A stretch of DNA of 35,320 bases from contig JAAELB010000603.1 of NCBI GenBank assembly GCA_024227155.1, positions 1-35,320 of the forward strand. Reading direction: 5' to 3'. Positions 23,442-31,942 of this stretch are shown here, one piece after another. The notes under the pieces were generated by a model. It was not told the origin of the DNA, made no database searches, and saw only the letters and a list, made by a program, of their open reading frames with translations. Origin of the DNA: Desulfobulbaceae bacterium. GTDB taxonomy: Bacteria > Desulfobacterota > Desulfobulbia > Desulfobulbales > Desulfocapsaceae. Positions within the stretch are counted from its first letter, which is position 1. Each line of letters opens with the position of its first letter. Both the position numbers and the translations under genes were made by a program.

Positions 23442-23598
23442 CTAACCCGACTAGTCGGAAACTTTTTTAGAATCGTTGGATAAGTGCCTCGAAGATCTCG
23501 CTACTTTCGCTATCTGCCGGTAGCTCTAAGCTTATGATTTTCAAATCGATCTCATAATTTCTTGTTTTTTATTACATCTATGGATGTAAGGCACTAAA
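23442..23598 (-). repeat. Dispersed AGTGCC repeat, full copy (copy 9)
   Basis: On the minus strand it starts TTTAGTGCCTTAC and carries ATAAAAAACAAGAAATTATG, CAGATAGCGAAAGTAGCGAG, CTTCGAGGCACTTATCCAAC and the palindrome CCGACTAGTCGG (23447-23458). It is the longest copy seen. The polyferredoxin gene starts 31 bases after its edge. Confidence 0.87.
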
Positions 23599-23628
23599 AA
23601 TCAACAGGTCTTAGACATTTCTTATAGG

Positions 23629-24342
23629 ATGCCTCCCACTATGGCAGCTGGTAAAAAGAGAAGTAAAGGGAAAATTGAAGAAGTATGCTGTCGTAAAAAC
23701 AGCCAACTGCTAATGGCATTGCTACTACCCCTAGTTGTGGTTGGAGGGTACTTTTGTCCACGCTTGGGGTTTATTGTCCTAGGGCTAATCACGTTGTTTA
23801 TGGTGCTGGCCAGTCAGCGTGGTCGATTTTACTGCGGGTGGCTCTGCCCTATGGGAGCTTTTCATGAGCGCATTCTTTCCTTGGTCAGTCTGAAACGACC
23901 TATTCCATCAATTTTTAAATCAAGCTGGTTTCGGTGGCTGCTTTTTGTAGCGATGATGAGCCTGATGGCTCTTCGTCTTGTTGATGCGGGAGGCGATATT
24001 AAAGCCACAGGCTCTGTCTTCCGTTTTATGTGGATCGTCTCCACCAGTATCGCCATTGGCCTCGGATTTTATTTTAAGCCGCGAATCTGGTGTGCCATTT
24101 GTCCCATGGGCTCCATGCAGGGAATCAGTTCCATGAATACTTACCTGCTCACAGTGGATGACAACTGTGTCCAGTGTAAAAAGTGTCAAAAAGTCTGTCC
24201 TATCTCCACCTATCCAGGCGACTACAAACCAGAAAGCGGTTCCGCTCAAATACCCAGTATCGAATGTTTACGCTGTAGCAACTGTGTTGCTAATTGCCCA
24301 AAGAAAGCACTTTCTTTTTGGGATAGAGATAGAAATTCTTAG
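23629..24342 (+). CDS. NapH/MauN-like membrane polyferredoxin
   Basis: An integral-membrane 4Fe-4S protein of 237 residues, likely passing electrons between the quinone pool and a periplasmic or cytoplasmic partner. It has about four membrane helices (27-41, 46-62, 102-118, 133-149). Two cysteine motifs typical of NapH lie after helices: CGWLCP at 69-74 and CAICP at 155-159. Two ferredoxin clusters follow, C180-x2-C183-x2-C186-x3-C190 and C213-x2-C216-x2-C219-x3-C223. No nap or nos genes are nearby, so the pathway is open. A second in-frame ATG at 23641 is possible; neither has a good ribosome site. The gene is framed by repeat copy 9 and two direct repeats. Confidence 0.88.
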   Translation: MPPTMAAGKKRSKGKIEEVCCRKNSQLLMALLLPLVVVGGYFCPRLGFIVLGLITLFMVLASQRGRFYCGWLCPMGAFHERILSLVSLKRPIPSIFKSSWFRWLLFVAMMSLMALRLVDAGGDIKATGSVFRFMWIVSTSIAIGLGFYFKPRIWCAICPMGSMQGISSMNTYLLTVDDNCVQCKKCQKVCPISTYPGDYKPESGSAQIPSIECLRCSNCVANCPKKALSFWDRDRNS

Positions 24343-24382
24343 ACGCTATAGGGTTAGAAAACCAGGGACAGACCACCAGAGG

Positions 24383-24469
24383 AAAACCAGGGACAGACCA
24401 CGGTTTATTTACATAGATGCCAGTCGTAATCTCCACAATTCCATATACTTCTCACCCCGTAAACGGTAA
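24383..24469 (-). repeat. 87-bp direct repeat, copy B
   Basis: It matches 23245-23331 in the same orientation; the two copies bracket the polyferredoxin gene about 1.1 kb apart. A partial tandem of the ACCAGGGACAGACCAC end also occurs at 24360-24375. Confidence 0.75.
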
Positions 24470-24590
24470 TCTCCATAAATGTCCATCAGATCAGTGGGAG
24501 GCTGGATTTGCGCTAACTTAGCCCGGTGCTGGATCGGATGCAAACGATATCCAGGAAAGCATGACCTACCTCATTTAAGGTATTAATTAC
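24409..24590 (-). pseudogene. 3' fragment of an unrecognised gene, probably of a mobile element
   Basis: The minus strand reads YRLHPIQHRAKLAQIQPPTD, LMDIYGDYRLRGEKYMELWR and LRLASM, then stops. One frameshift upstream, the peptide NTLNEVGHA appears in a different frame. Basic and tyrosine-rich character and two copies in the window suggest a transposase-like origin, but I cannot name the family. Confidence 0.4.
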
Positions 24591-24628
24591 ACCCTCTTTT
24601 CTATAATCAGAGAACTTTTCAAGACAAA

Positions 24629-24642
24629 TTGATTCAAATCAA
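24629..24642. promoter_or_regulatory. FNR/Crp-type palindrome upstream of the SQR-like operon
   Basis: TTGATTCAAATCAA is an exact match to the FNR consensus TTGAT-N4-ATCAA and is embedded in the 20-base palindrome AAATTGATTCAAATCAATTT (627-646 of the 24 kb region). It lies about 270 bases before the SQR-like gene, the first convincing gene downstream. No CDS is convincing between the two. Confidence 0.6.
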
Positions 24643-24910
24643 TTTATTTGAATAATTATATGTCAGAATGTGAAATGCGTAGTGTGTGATTGTTTTTATA
24701 AAAAATACCACGGTGAAAACTATAGAAGATGTCACTTGAAGGACTCACAGCTTTTTAATGTTCCCATTTTATCATATCGTAACCACTTGACCACAATCAA
24801 AATTTTATCTTTGAAAGGGAGATGCAAGATTTCAAGCAACAGTTGGTGTTGAAATAGTAGATATCCATTCAGGGGATTCACTGAAATATTTCTCTATACA
24901 GGAGGGTAGT

Positions 24911-26140
24911 ATGAAAAAAATCGTTATTCTCGGCGCAGGTTGTGCTGGAAGTATGGTTGCCAACAAGCTCCGAAAAGCACTCAATCAAGAAGAATGGTCC
25001 ATAACAATTATCGATCAGGATGACAAACATGTGTATCAACCGGGCCTGTTATTTATTCCATTCGGGATATATAAAGCCGAAGATGTTGTCCGTAGCCGGA
25101 GTGAATTTATTCCCAAAGGTGTAAACTTTGTTATTGACGAAATAGTTGCGATCGATACAGACAACCAACGTGTAGAAACAACTGCGGGTGACTACGAATA
25201 TGATAAAATTATAGTCTGCACAGGTGTCTCGCTTGCTCCAGGTGAGATTCCCGGCCTTATGGAGGGCTGGCAAAAAACAGCCTTTGACTTCTATACCCTC
25301 GAAGGCGCAGTTAATTTAGGCCGCGCAATGCGCGAGTTCAAATCCGGCAAACTAATACTCAATATTGCCGAATTTCCGTTCAAATGTCCCGTGGCTCCAT
25401 TGGAGTTTGTTTATCTTGCAGATGCATACTTCACTGAACGTGGTCTGCGAGACCAGATAGAAATTAGGCTGGTAACACCACTTCCAGGTGCTTTTACCAA
25501 ACCCAAGGCAAGTGCATTTTTTACCCAACTGATGGAGCAGAAAAATATTAAAACCACAGCCAATTACGATCTGGCAGAGGTGGATTGCAAAAACAAAAAA
25601 ATTATTTCCGCCGGGGATGAAGAAATTGAGTACGATTTACTCGTATCAATTCCTCCTAATGTCGGTGCTCGCTACCTGGTCAAATCCGGAGTGGCCATGG
25701 ATGAAATCGGTTATGTAAAGACCAATAACCACACCCTCAAAGCTGAAAACTTTGACAACATGTATGTTCTAGGTGACACAACGACTCTGCCAACATCTAA
25801 GGCCGGTTCGGTGGCACATTTTTCCGCAGAGGTCATGGTGGAGAACTTCATGCGTGAAATTAGCGGAGAGCCGTTACGCGAAGATTTTGATGGACATGCC
25901 AACTGTTTTATTGAAACAGGGTTTGATAAGGCTGCACTCATTGACTTTAACTATAAATACGAACCATTGCCGGGGAAATTCCCTCTTCCAGGTCTCGGTC
26001 CCTTCTCTCTACTCGGCGAATCCAAGGCCAATCATTGGGGCAAGATGATGTTTAAGTGGGTGTACTGGAATAAACTCGTCACTGGAGAGGAGATGCCTCT
26101 GGAAGCCCAGATGTCACTAGCCGGAAAAGTCCAGGACTAA
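24911..26140 (+). CDS. Sulfide:quinone oxidoreductase-like flavoprotein
   Basis: An FAD-dependent two-dinucleotide-fold protein of 409 residues, peripheral to the membrane. The FAD motif is VILGAGCAGSMVANKL at 5-20 and the second flavin contact is MYVLGDTTTLP at 284-294. C159 (FPFKCPVAP) and C332 (HANCFIET) sit where SQR keeps its two essential cysteines, and the C-terminal KANHWGKMMFKWVYWNKLVTG is the amphipathic end typical of SQR. C11 and C103 are extra. GGAGGG gives a strong start. It forms an operon with a DUF1641 gene 11 bases downstream, a known pairing. Sulfide oxidation or a related persulfide/quinone step is likely, though other substrates are possible in this family. Confidence 0.85.
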   Translation: MKKIVILGAGCAGSMVANKLRKALNQEEWSITIIDQDDKHVYQPGLLFIPFGIYKAEDVVRSRSEFIPKGVNFVIDEIVAIDTDNQRVETTAGDYEYDKIIVCTGVSLAPGEIPGLMEGWQKTAFDFYTLEGAVNLGRAMREFKSGKLILNIAEFPFKCPVAPLEFVYLADAYFTERGLRDQIEIRLVTPLPGAFTKPKASAFFTQLMEQKNIKTTANYDLAEVDCKNKKIISAGDEEIEYDLLVSIPPNVGARYLVKSGVAMDEIGYVKTNNHTLKAENFDNMYVLGDTTTLPTSKAGSVAHFSAEVMVENFMREISGEPLREDFDGHANCFIETGFDKAALIDFNYKYEPLPGKFPLPGLGPFSLLGESKANHWGKMMFKWVYWNKLVTGEEMPLEAQMSLAGKVQD

Positions 26141-26151
26141 GGGAGGGCACC

Positions 26152-26883
26152 ATGACAAATGAAGAAAAAATCCTGGCGAGATTGGACGAGCTAACCGAAG
26201 AGGTTCGAGAGGCCAAAAAGGCAATCCGGCCATACGTAGAACTCAAGCAGGAAATGGAACCACTTATTAACGATATGGTAATAAGTGCTATTGGTAAACT
26301 CAGTGGCTTGGATCGTAGATTTGAGCTGGAAGATGTAGGAGATATGATAGGGCAACTGCTAATCTCCAGTAAAAATATGACTGAAGCATTAAAATCCTTG
26401 AATAAAATCATGGAATTCAAAAATGATTTTGAGCCTTATTCAAAAGATTTATTCAAAGAACTGACCGAACAGTTGCAAAAGTCTTTGCACGGTTTTGACC
26501 CTGGCAGCCTGCAGGAACTCATTCATCAGTTTGTTGTTAATATGGGCAATATGGCGGAAGGTTTAAAAATGCTCGGTTCGCTCATGGATATGAAAAAAGA
26601 TGCAAGCACCTTGTCCAAACAGGCGTTTAACGATTCGATAGAACGTCTGGAGCTCCTCAAAAAACGCGGCACCTTTGAGGCCTTAGAACAGGTATTATCT
26701 ATGACAGAGCGCGTAGGCAATAGAATGCAACAGGTTGATTTGGAAAAATCTGAACCTATACGAGGAATTTGGGGAATGATGTCCGCGATGAAGCGTCCTG
26801 AGGTACAAGAAGGGCTCGGTATCCTGGTCGAGCTTTCCACTGTGATGACAGCCTTAAAGCAAGAGTCCGTACCTCGAATATGA
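26152..26883 (+). CDS. DUF1641 protein
   Basis: A 243-residue helical cytoplasmic protein. The N-terminal 30 residues form a coiled coil (ILARLDELTEEVREAKKAIR). The DUF1641 region is the C-terminal part, with GTFEALEQVLSMTERVGNRM and IWGMMSAMKRPEVQEGLGIL and then ELSTVMTAL. Proteins of this family are found next to SQR-type flavoproteins and formate dehydrogenases; a role as membrane-docking or assembly partner has been suggested. GGGAGG precedes the ATG and the gap to the SQR-like gene is 11 bases, so co-expression is nearly certain. Confidence 0.88.
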   Translation: MTNEEKILARLDELTEEVREAKKAIRPYVELKQEMEPLINDMVISAIGKLSGLDRRFELEDVGDMIGQLLISSKNMTEALKSLNKIMEFKNDFEPYSKDLFKELTEQLQKSLHGFDPGSLQELIHQFVVNMGNMAEGLKMLGSLMDMKKDASTLSKQAFNDSIERLELLKKRGTFEALEQVLSMTERVGNRMQQVDLEKSEPIRGIWGMMSAMKRPEVQEGLGILVELSTVMTALKQESVPRI

Positions 26884-26889
26884 TTTGCC

Positions 26890-26932
26890 AGATATCATCC
26901 GAGTTTTTCCTAAGGAGTAACGGGTGATATCT
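26890..26932 (+). terminator. Hairpin after the DUF1641 gene
   Basis: AGATATCATCC pairs with GGGTGATATCT (one mismatch) around a loop that contains the small palindrome TTCCTAAGGA. It begins 7 bases after the stop codon and lacks a strong T-run. Confidence 0.6.
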
Positions 26933-26939
26933 AGCTTAA

Positions 26940-27752
26940 TCTCAGTGCTTGGGGACCGCAACGATTCGTGTAAAATTGTTCGTAGAGTCAAAATATCATT
27001 ATAATATCATGCTGTTGTACAGGTTTATTAAAAAAATCGAAATTCATATCCTTAACCATCCACATCACTGTTTAACAACTTATATGTCTCCCATTTTCTG
27101 ATGTGATTCGTTCTGTAGATTCCAATGAAAACATAGCTGCGATTTCACCCCGGACCAGCCGGGGGGGGGTGAACAGAATTTGCGGTTTGAGATATCACAA
27201 CACTACAGGGAGACCTGTCAGGACTTGCATAGGAAAGTATTGTCTTGCATCTCGGCACTATACAAATGGAGCATCTTTCCATTCTTTAGATTAGCAATAG
27301 AACAGGGGTATCTATCGTTTCACCTAACACGAACACCAGGATGACCAACAAACATAATCTGAAAACATCTATATCTTACAATGCTCGATTTTCTGAAAAT
27401 AATATTGCAATTAAAAAATGGTCAGAGTGCTCCTTTATGGGCACGTTTTTTGGACATGATCAAATTGGAACTTAACAGGAAAAAGGTGAAATTGCAGTTT
27501 TTCTTAAATGGTTAATATTACCAATACTAGCCTCTATCATTCCGATATCGTGTGTTCTTGCAGAACAACCGTAGACTCCTTCCATTTGCGAAATAGCCAT
27601 AAAACAATGCCTTCGAGGAGGCAACATTAACCATCTTACTTGTACCTGAGTTAGTTTCCAGTAAGTTTTTCTTTCAGAGAGAAAAATGAAAGCAGACGAA
27701 ACAGGTGGTCACACGATGTGCTTCCTATCTTCAAGAAGAACTTACATAAAAG
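26940..27752. other. Non-coding spacer of about 810 bases
   Basis: I see no convincing gene, repeat copy or RNA here. The only structure is the G-rich hairpin at 27144-27173. A 63-codon open stretch at 27103-27294 has no ribosome site and unconvincing composition. Confidence 0.6.
27144..27173. other. G9-tract hairpin
   Basis: TTCACCCCGG and CCGGGG..TGAA would be a perfect 10-bp stem with an ACCAG loop, but the right arm carries five additional G residues, making a run of nine (27161-27169). Confidence 0.5.
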
Positions 27753-29369
27753 TTATATCACTTCTAAAATTTTAAGAACTTCTGCACATTTTATGTATGC
27801 CCTCTGCATGATAACCTCAGCTTCAGACAATACTTCTTGCTTATAGGCTTCATTCTTTATGCCCTGCATATTAATGAGAACATTCTGGTGAGCACCCCAG
27901 ATACCCGTTTCAAGGGATTTAGCTCCAACCTGGGTATCTGATTTTGAGGCTGGATTTCCATATTTCGCGACTTCAATGAGAGCCTCCCAGCCTTCATCGC
28001 CAAGGCGCATTGTGGTGAGTGGTACCTTTATTGCGGTTTTCAAACCTGACTGCATCTTGGCCGCACGAGCTTTTTTTTGGGAATCTGTATCCCGGGGCAT
28101 CCGCAACCCTTCCATATATTCGTTAAAAGCTGATGTGTCCGCATCAATCATAGGGATAAGCTGTTGAGTCAGTCCATGAAGTACCGGTACCGCTTTCATC
28201 ATGTGGGGTTGTACATCCTCAAATTTACGAACCCCATGAGTAAGTTTTGCAACCATAGAACCCAAACCAATTCCAACTGCTGCCAAAGCAGCTGAGACAG
28301 ATCCTCCCCCAGGAGCGGAGCTTCTCGCCGCAACTTCCTCAATAAACCCACGTACAGTCATGGAAGCCAAAGGCTCAACAGGTGGTTCAGTTACTATATA
28401 CTCAATTATACGTTCTTCGGGTTTAAACGGAGCAATGGAATTGAGCCCTATGCGATCTATTGCCAACCGAACTTTCTGATCCTCTTCATAGATAAACAGA
28501 TTTTCCTTTTCTATGTAGTAATCAGCTGCCATGAGTAAAGACTCCAGAGGTACAATGCCAACAATTTCTGAACCCGCTACTCCAAGGCTGAGTAATTCCG
28601 CCTCTTTTTTTACTTCTTCAAACAAAACGTGAATTGGGGTAACTCTGTAATCATTAAGGTTAACGGTAACCTGGGCCACATTATACTCATTAACGAACCA
28701 ACCCATTCCTTTAACTTCATTCAAGCGACCGGGTTCGTCATCACTGCGACCATTTTCACGCAAATTCAGAGCAATTCTGTGAGCCTGGTTTGGTGTTCCG
28801 AGGACGTTGACATTATAGGCAATCAGAAACTTCCTGGCTCCTGTTGCTGTTATCCCCCAGGATGGTACAAATTCTTCTGGTCCGAAATCAGGCTTCCACT
28901 TTGGGTCTTCCAGGCGCTCGACCAATCCTTCATACTCACCCTTTCTCACATCCGGTAATTTGCGACGATAGTCATGTTCTGCAGCTTCTTCATAGAGATA
29001 AAACGGGAGAGCCAATTCCTCGGAAGCTTTTTCTGCAAAGTTCCGTGATATATCAGCACACTCCTTCATGGTAACTCCAGCTACAGGAATGAAGGGGCAG
29101 ACATCCATTGCACCAAAACGTGGATGTTCCCCCTTGTGGGTACGCATGTCAATAAGCTCTTTGGCAACCCGTGCAGATGCTATTGCTCCCTCAACTATTG
29201 CCTCGGGGTCTCCTACAAAGGTATAAACCGTTCTGTTGGTTGACTCTCCTGGGTCCACATCAAGAAGAGTACATCCCGCGGTCTTCCTGATTGCCTCTGC
29301 GATAGCATCAATTGTCTCTTTATTTCTGCCTTCAGAAAAATTGGGCACGCATTCAACTATTCTTTTCAT
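27753..29369 (-). CDS. ftcD: Glutamate formimidoyltransferase / formimidoyl-THF cyclodeaminase (FTCD)
   Basis: A bifunctional folate enzyme: it moves the formimino group from formiminoglutamate to tetrahydrofolate, then deaminates it to methenyl-THF. At 538 residues it is full length. The transferase domain is about 1-325 (VECVPNFSEGRNKETIDAIA; H82 in EHPRFGAMDVCPFIP aligns with catalytic His82 of the mammalian enzyme). The cyclodeaminase domain is about 335-538 (SSAPGGGSVSAALAAVGIGL). TAGGA precedes the ATG by about seven bases. It lies 104 bases after the ornithine-cyclodeaminase-like gene. No hut genes are in view, so the source of the formimino group is unknown. Confidence 0.93.
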   Translation of the reverse strand: MKRIVECVPNFSEGRNKETIDAIAEAIRKTAGCTLLDVDPGESTNRTVYTFVGDPEAIVEGAIASARVAKELIDMRTHKGEHPRFGAMDVCPFIPVAGVTMKECADISRNFAEKASEELALPFYLYEEAAEHDYRRKLPDVRKGEYEGLVERLEDPKWKPDFGPEEFVPSWGITATGARKFLIAYNVNVLGTPNQAHRIALNLRENGRSDDEPGRLNEVKGMGWFVNEYNVAQVTVNLNDYRVTPIHVLFEEVKKEAELLSLGVAGSEIVGIVPLESLLMAADYYIEKENLFIYEEDQKVRLAIDRIGLNSIAPFKPEERIIEYIVTEPPVEPLASMTVRGFIEEVAARSSAPGGGSVSAALAAVGIGLGSMVAKLTHGVRKFEDVQPHMMKAVPVLHGLTQQLIPMIDADTSAFNEYMEGLRMPRDTDSQKKARAAKMQSGLKTAIKVPLTTMRLGDEGWEALIEVAKYGNPASKSDTQVGAKSLETGIWGAHQNVLINMQGIKNEAYKQEVLSEAEVIMQRAYIKCAEVLKILEVI

Positions 29370-29473
29370 CTCATTTTCCTATAAATCATTTATTTAGTGT
29401 ACGGTCAGCAACCTAACCAAGGCTTTTCCCATTCAACTTCTGATAAATTTTACATCATTGAATATCCATCCAG

Positions 29474-30570
29474 CTAAAGACTTAAATCCGCCAACCAGGA
29501 ATTTGGCTTATCAAAATAAATTAGATTTTGGCCGATTCCAATTTCTTTGGCTTTACAGAAAACCCGGTAGGCCTCCGAGAGATCGTGGAGCCCCATTCCA
29601 ATCGGATTAAAAAATATTTTGTCGTCTGGGTTCAATCTGCCTTCCACCTTTCCTGTAACGACATCACCCAAATTACCGGTGATGGCCTCTTCTTTGATAA
29701 TGCCATCTTTTACGGCGCGCCAGCTAACGTCGACCCCGTGATGTTTTACATGGTACCAATCATCAACGAAAATTCTATCAAATTCCTTCAAAGCTGACGG
29801 TGGCGTATCCCAAAAAGATATTTCAGCATGAAACGCACCAGGTTTGTACCATTCACCTTTCACATAAGCCTCACGAGCCATGGTTGCGGTACTTATAACG
29901 TCAGATTCTCTGAAGGCTTCTTCTGCACTATTAACAGGCACGATCTTCATATTTACTTTTTCAGACATTTCTGCTGCAAAAAGCTCAGAAGTATTTTGTG
30001 ACAAATCAAAGACTTTACAAACCTTAAGGTTGGGAACACCCGCTTTTATGGCCAATAATTGTGTGCGCCCCTGAACGCTCGCCCCTACAAGTCCCATAAC
30101 TTCACTATCTGGATTTGCGAGGTATTTTGCGGCGACCCCCGAGGCCGCACCTGTTCTCATTGCACTAACAATGGCACCATCCATGACACACATAGGGATC
30201 AGTGTTTCTGGGTCAAGAATAATAATAAGGGCAGTTGCCCGTGGTAAACCGTGTTTGCTTGGATTCCAAGGGCGGCTTGGGATAAATTTTATTCCAGTGG
30301 TATCTACCGGGCCGAGCAAGTCACGCTCTGCAAGTTCATTACTATATTTTTTACCACCAAGGTAACAGGGCATGGACATGACACGCCCAGTGGTTTCTTC
30401 AGTCTCTGCCCCCCCCACCGAACTACAGGTTTACCGGGTTGTATATAATCTCCTTTGCTGTGAAGATAAAACGAGCGTTCAGTTGCTCGCATTGCCCCTC
30501 GCATTTGAGATCCTCCAGCCTTAACGCAATCTTCTTGACTCAAATATAAAAAAGTCCATTTATTCGACAT
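29474..30570 (-). pseudogene. Ornithine cyclodeaminase/mu-crystallin-family gene split by a G8-tract frameshift
   Basis: Two overlapping frames together give one protein of about 365 residues. The first begins at 30570 behind AAGGAG and runs MSNKWTFLYLSQEDCVKAGG to KPVVRWGG; the second continues AETEETTGRVMSMPCYLGG to the end at 29474. The switch falls in a run of eight G (30409-30416). One more G, or two fewer, restores the frame. The downstream part is intact: LPRATALIIILDPETLIPM, RTGAASGVAAKYLA, NAD-binding VMGLVGASVQGRTQLLAI and VDDWYHVKHHG. The rest shows no decay, so the shift may be phase variation, slippage or a sequencing error. The reaction is a NAD-dependent imine or amino-acid step, substrate unknown. 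Confidence 0.8.
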
Positions 30571-30920
30571 GGCACGTTACTCCTTTTATACTGAAACTAT
30601 TACAATTATGAGGTTGGCAGGATCGAAAAAGGCCTGCAAATTACTGAATAAAAAACTATCAAATATGCTTAACTCTCAATTCCAATAAAGTATACGAATA
30701 TTTATTGAAATCAGGCAATAAGCCAAATAATTGTCGGGTTATCTGCGCAAATAAATGATAAAGTAAGTTAGTTTGTTTGAGGAACGTGTCCAACAATAGT
30801 AGCGTCCAAATGTAAGTAATTGTGATCAAGTTATAGCTTTATCTCACCATACATCTGGAATCCGGGATAAAAATTGGTTTTACTCCGGGCAACACTATAA
30901 TAAACCCTAAAGGGGGAAAC
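30571..30920. other. Divergent regulatory spacer, OCD-like gene to TAXI gene
   Basis: These 350 bases must hold promoters for both directions. I see no convincing palindrome, riboswitch or sigma-54 site. AT-rich stretches near 30640-30720 could carry sigma-70 elements. Confidence 0.5.
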
Positions 30921-31895
30921 ATGAGAAAAATCAGCCTGTTAATTTGCTCAATTTTTTTTGCAAGTATCGTATTCTGCGGTTCAGCATTATCTGCTGAACG
31001 GGTCTTTTTTGGCATCGCCACGGGAGGAACCGGAGGAACATATTATCCTTTGGGAGGCATGCTTGCACAGATGATCTCAAACAAGGTTATGATAGGAGAC
31101 AAAAAACTCTCTGCGACTGCTGAGACAGGTAATGCCTCTGTTGCAAATGCTACCCTTCTTAGCCGAGCAGGAATTGAATCTGCGTTTGTTGCAGCAGATA
31201 TTCTTGATGCAGCCTATAAAGGCACTAAGCAGTTTAAGGGAAAAGACCTAAAAAACCTTCGGGCTTTAGGTGCGCTATACCCTGAAACAGTTCAACTTGT
31301 CGTAAGGGCGAGTTCCGGTGTCAAAACATTTGAAGATTTAAAAGGTAAATCGATCTCTTCCGGCTCTCCAGGATCGGGTCAATGGCAGCTTTTAGGTGAT
31401 TTGCTCAACTCCTATGGTTTAGATCGTAAAAATGATATTTCAGAAGATTATTCTTCATTTTCCCAATCTGTTGAAAAAATCAAAGATGGTAACTTGGACG
31501 CTTCCCTCATCACTGCAGGAAGCCCTACCGCTTCTGTGCTTGAACTAGCGAACCATCATGACATAATTATCCTTCCTCTTACAGGACCAGCCATTACAGA
31601 ACTTCAGAAAGTTCAACCCTATTACGCCAACACAATTTTACCGGCAAATACCTATAAGGGACAAACTGCTGACGTTAAAACAATTGCAGTAAGAGCCATT
31701 TGGGCAACTCATGACAAACTCGATGATGAGACCGCGTATAATGTCGTAAAAGCGCTGTATGAGAACACTGATACTCTTGCCAAAGTTCATGTTAAAGGCA
31801 AAGAAATTTCCATAGAAAAAGCTCTTGAATCGGTCTCTATCCCAATTCATCCTGGTGCCGAAAAGTACTACCGTGAAAAAGGGTTAATTAAATAA
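30921..31895 (+). CDS. TAXI-family TRAP transporter solute-binding protein
   Basis: The periplasmic binding component of a TRAP-TAXI transporter. A signal peptide occupies residues 1-25 (LLICSIFFASIVFCGSALSA). It is followed by VFFGIATGGTGGTYYPLGGM, the hallmark opening of the TAXI family. SISSGSPGSGQWQLLGDLL and AIWATHDKLDDETAYNVVKA are further family blocks. AAAGGGGG lies four bases before the ATG. Substrates in this family include glutamate-like and other organic acids; none can be fixed here. An intercistronic hairpin separates it from the DUF1850 and permease genes, consistent with higher expression of the binding protein. Confidence 0.93.
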   Translation: MRKISLLICSIFFASIVFCGSALSAERVFFGIATGGTGGTYYPLGGMLAQMISNKVMIGDKKLSATAETGNASVANATLLSRAGIESAFVAADILDAAYKGTKQFKGKDLKNLRALGALYPETVQLVVRASSGVKTFEDLKGKSISSGSPGSGQWQLLGDLLNSYGLDRKNDISEDYSSFSQSVEKIKDGNLDASLITAGSPTASVLELANHHDIIILPLTGPAITELQKVQPYYANTILPANTYKGQTADVKTIAVRAIWATHDKLDDETAYNVVKALYENTDTLAKVHVKGKEISIEKALESVSIPIHPGAEKYYREKGLIK

Positions 31896-31909
31896 GCATC
31901 AAGTATGAT

Positions 31910-31942
31910 CTACAGGTGGCACGCGTTACTGACCACCTGTAG
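31910..31942 (+). other. Intercistronic hairpin after the TAXI gene
   Basis: CTACAGGTGG and CCACCTGTAG form a perfect 10-bp stem with a 13-base loop, 15 bases after the stop codon and with no T-run. It is the type of structure that protects the 3' end of a binding-protein mRNA segment. Confidence 0.6.

Noticed and set aside
2398-23598. CRISPR array as an explanation for the recurring repeats
   Set aside because: Copies are kilobases apart, differ in length and orientation, and no cas genes are present.
24670-24852. A 60-codon frame with CVVCDC near its start, upstream of the SQR-like gene
   Set aside because: GTG start with no Shine-Dalgarno and no conserved pattern beyond the first cysteines. 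It probably occurs by chance in the long leader.
27103-27294. A 63-codon plus-strand frame in the spacer after the DUF1641 gene
   Set aside because: It runs through the G9 hairpin, has no ribosome site and shows no recognisable composition.
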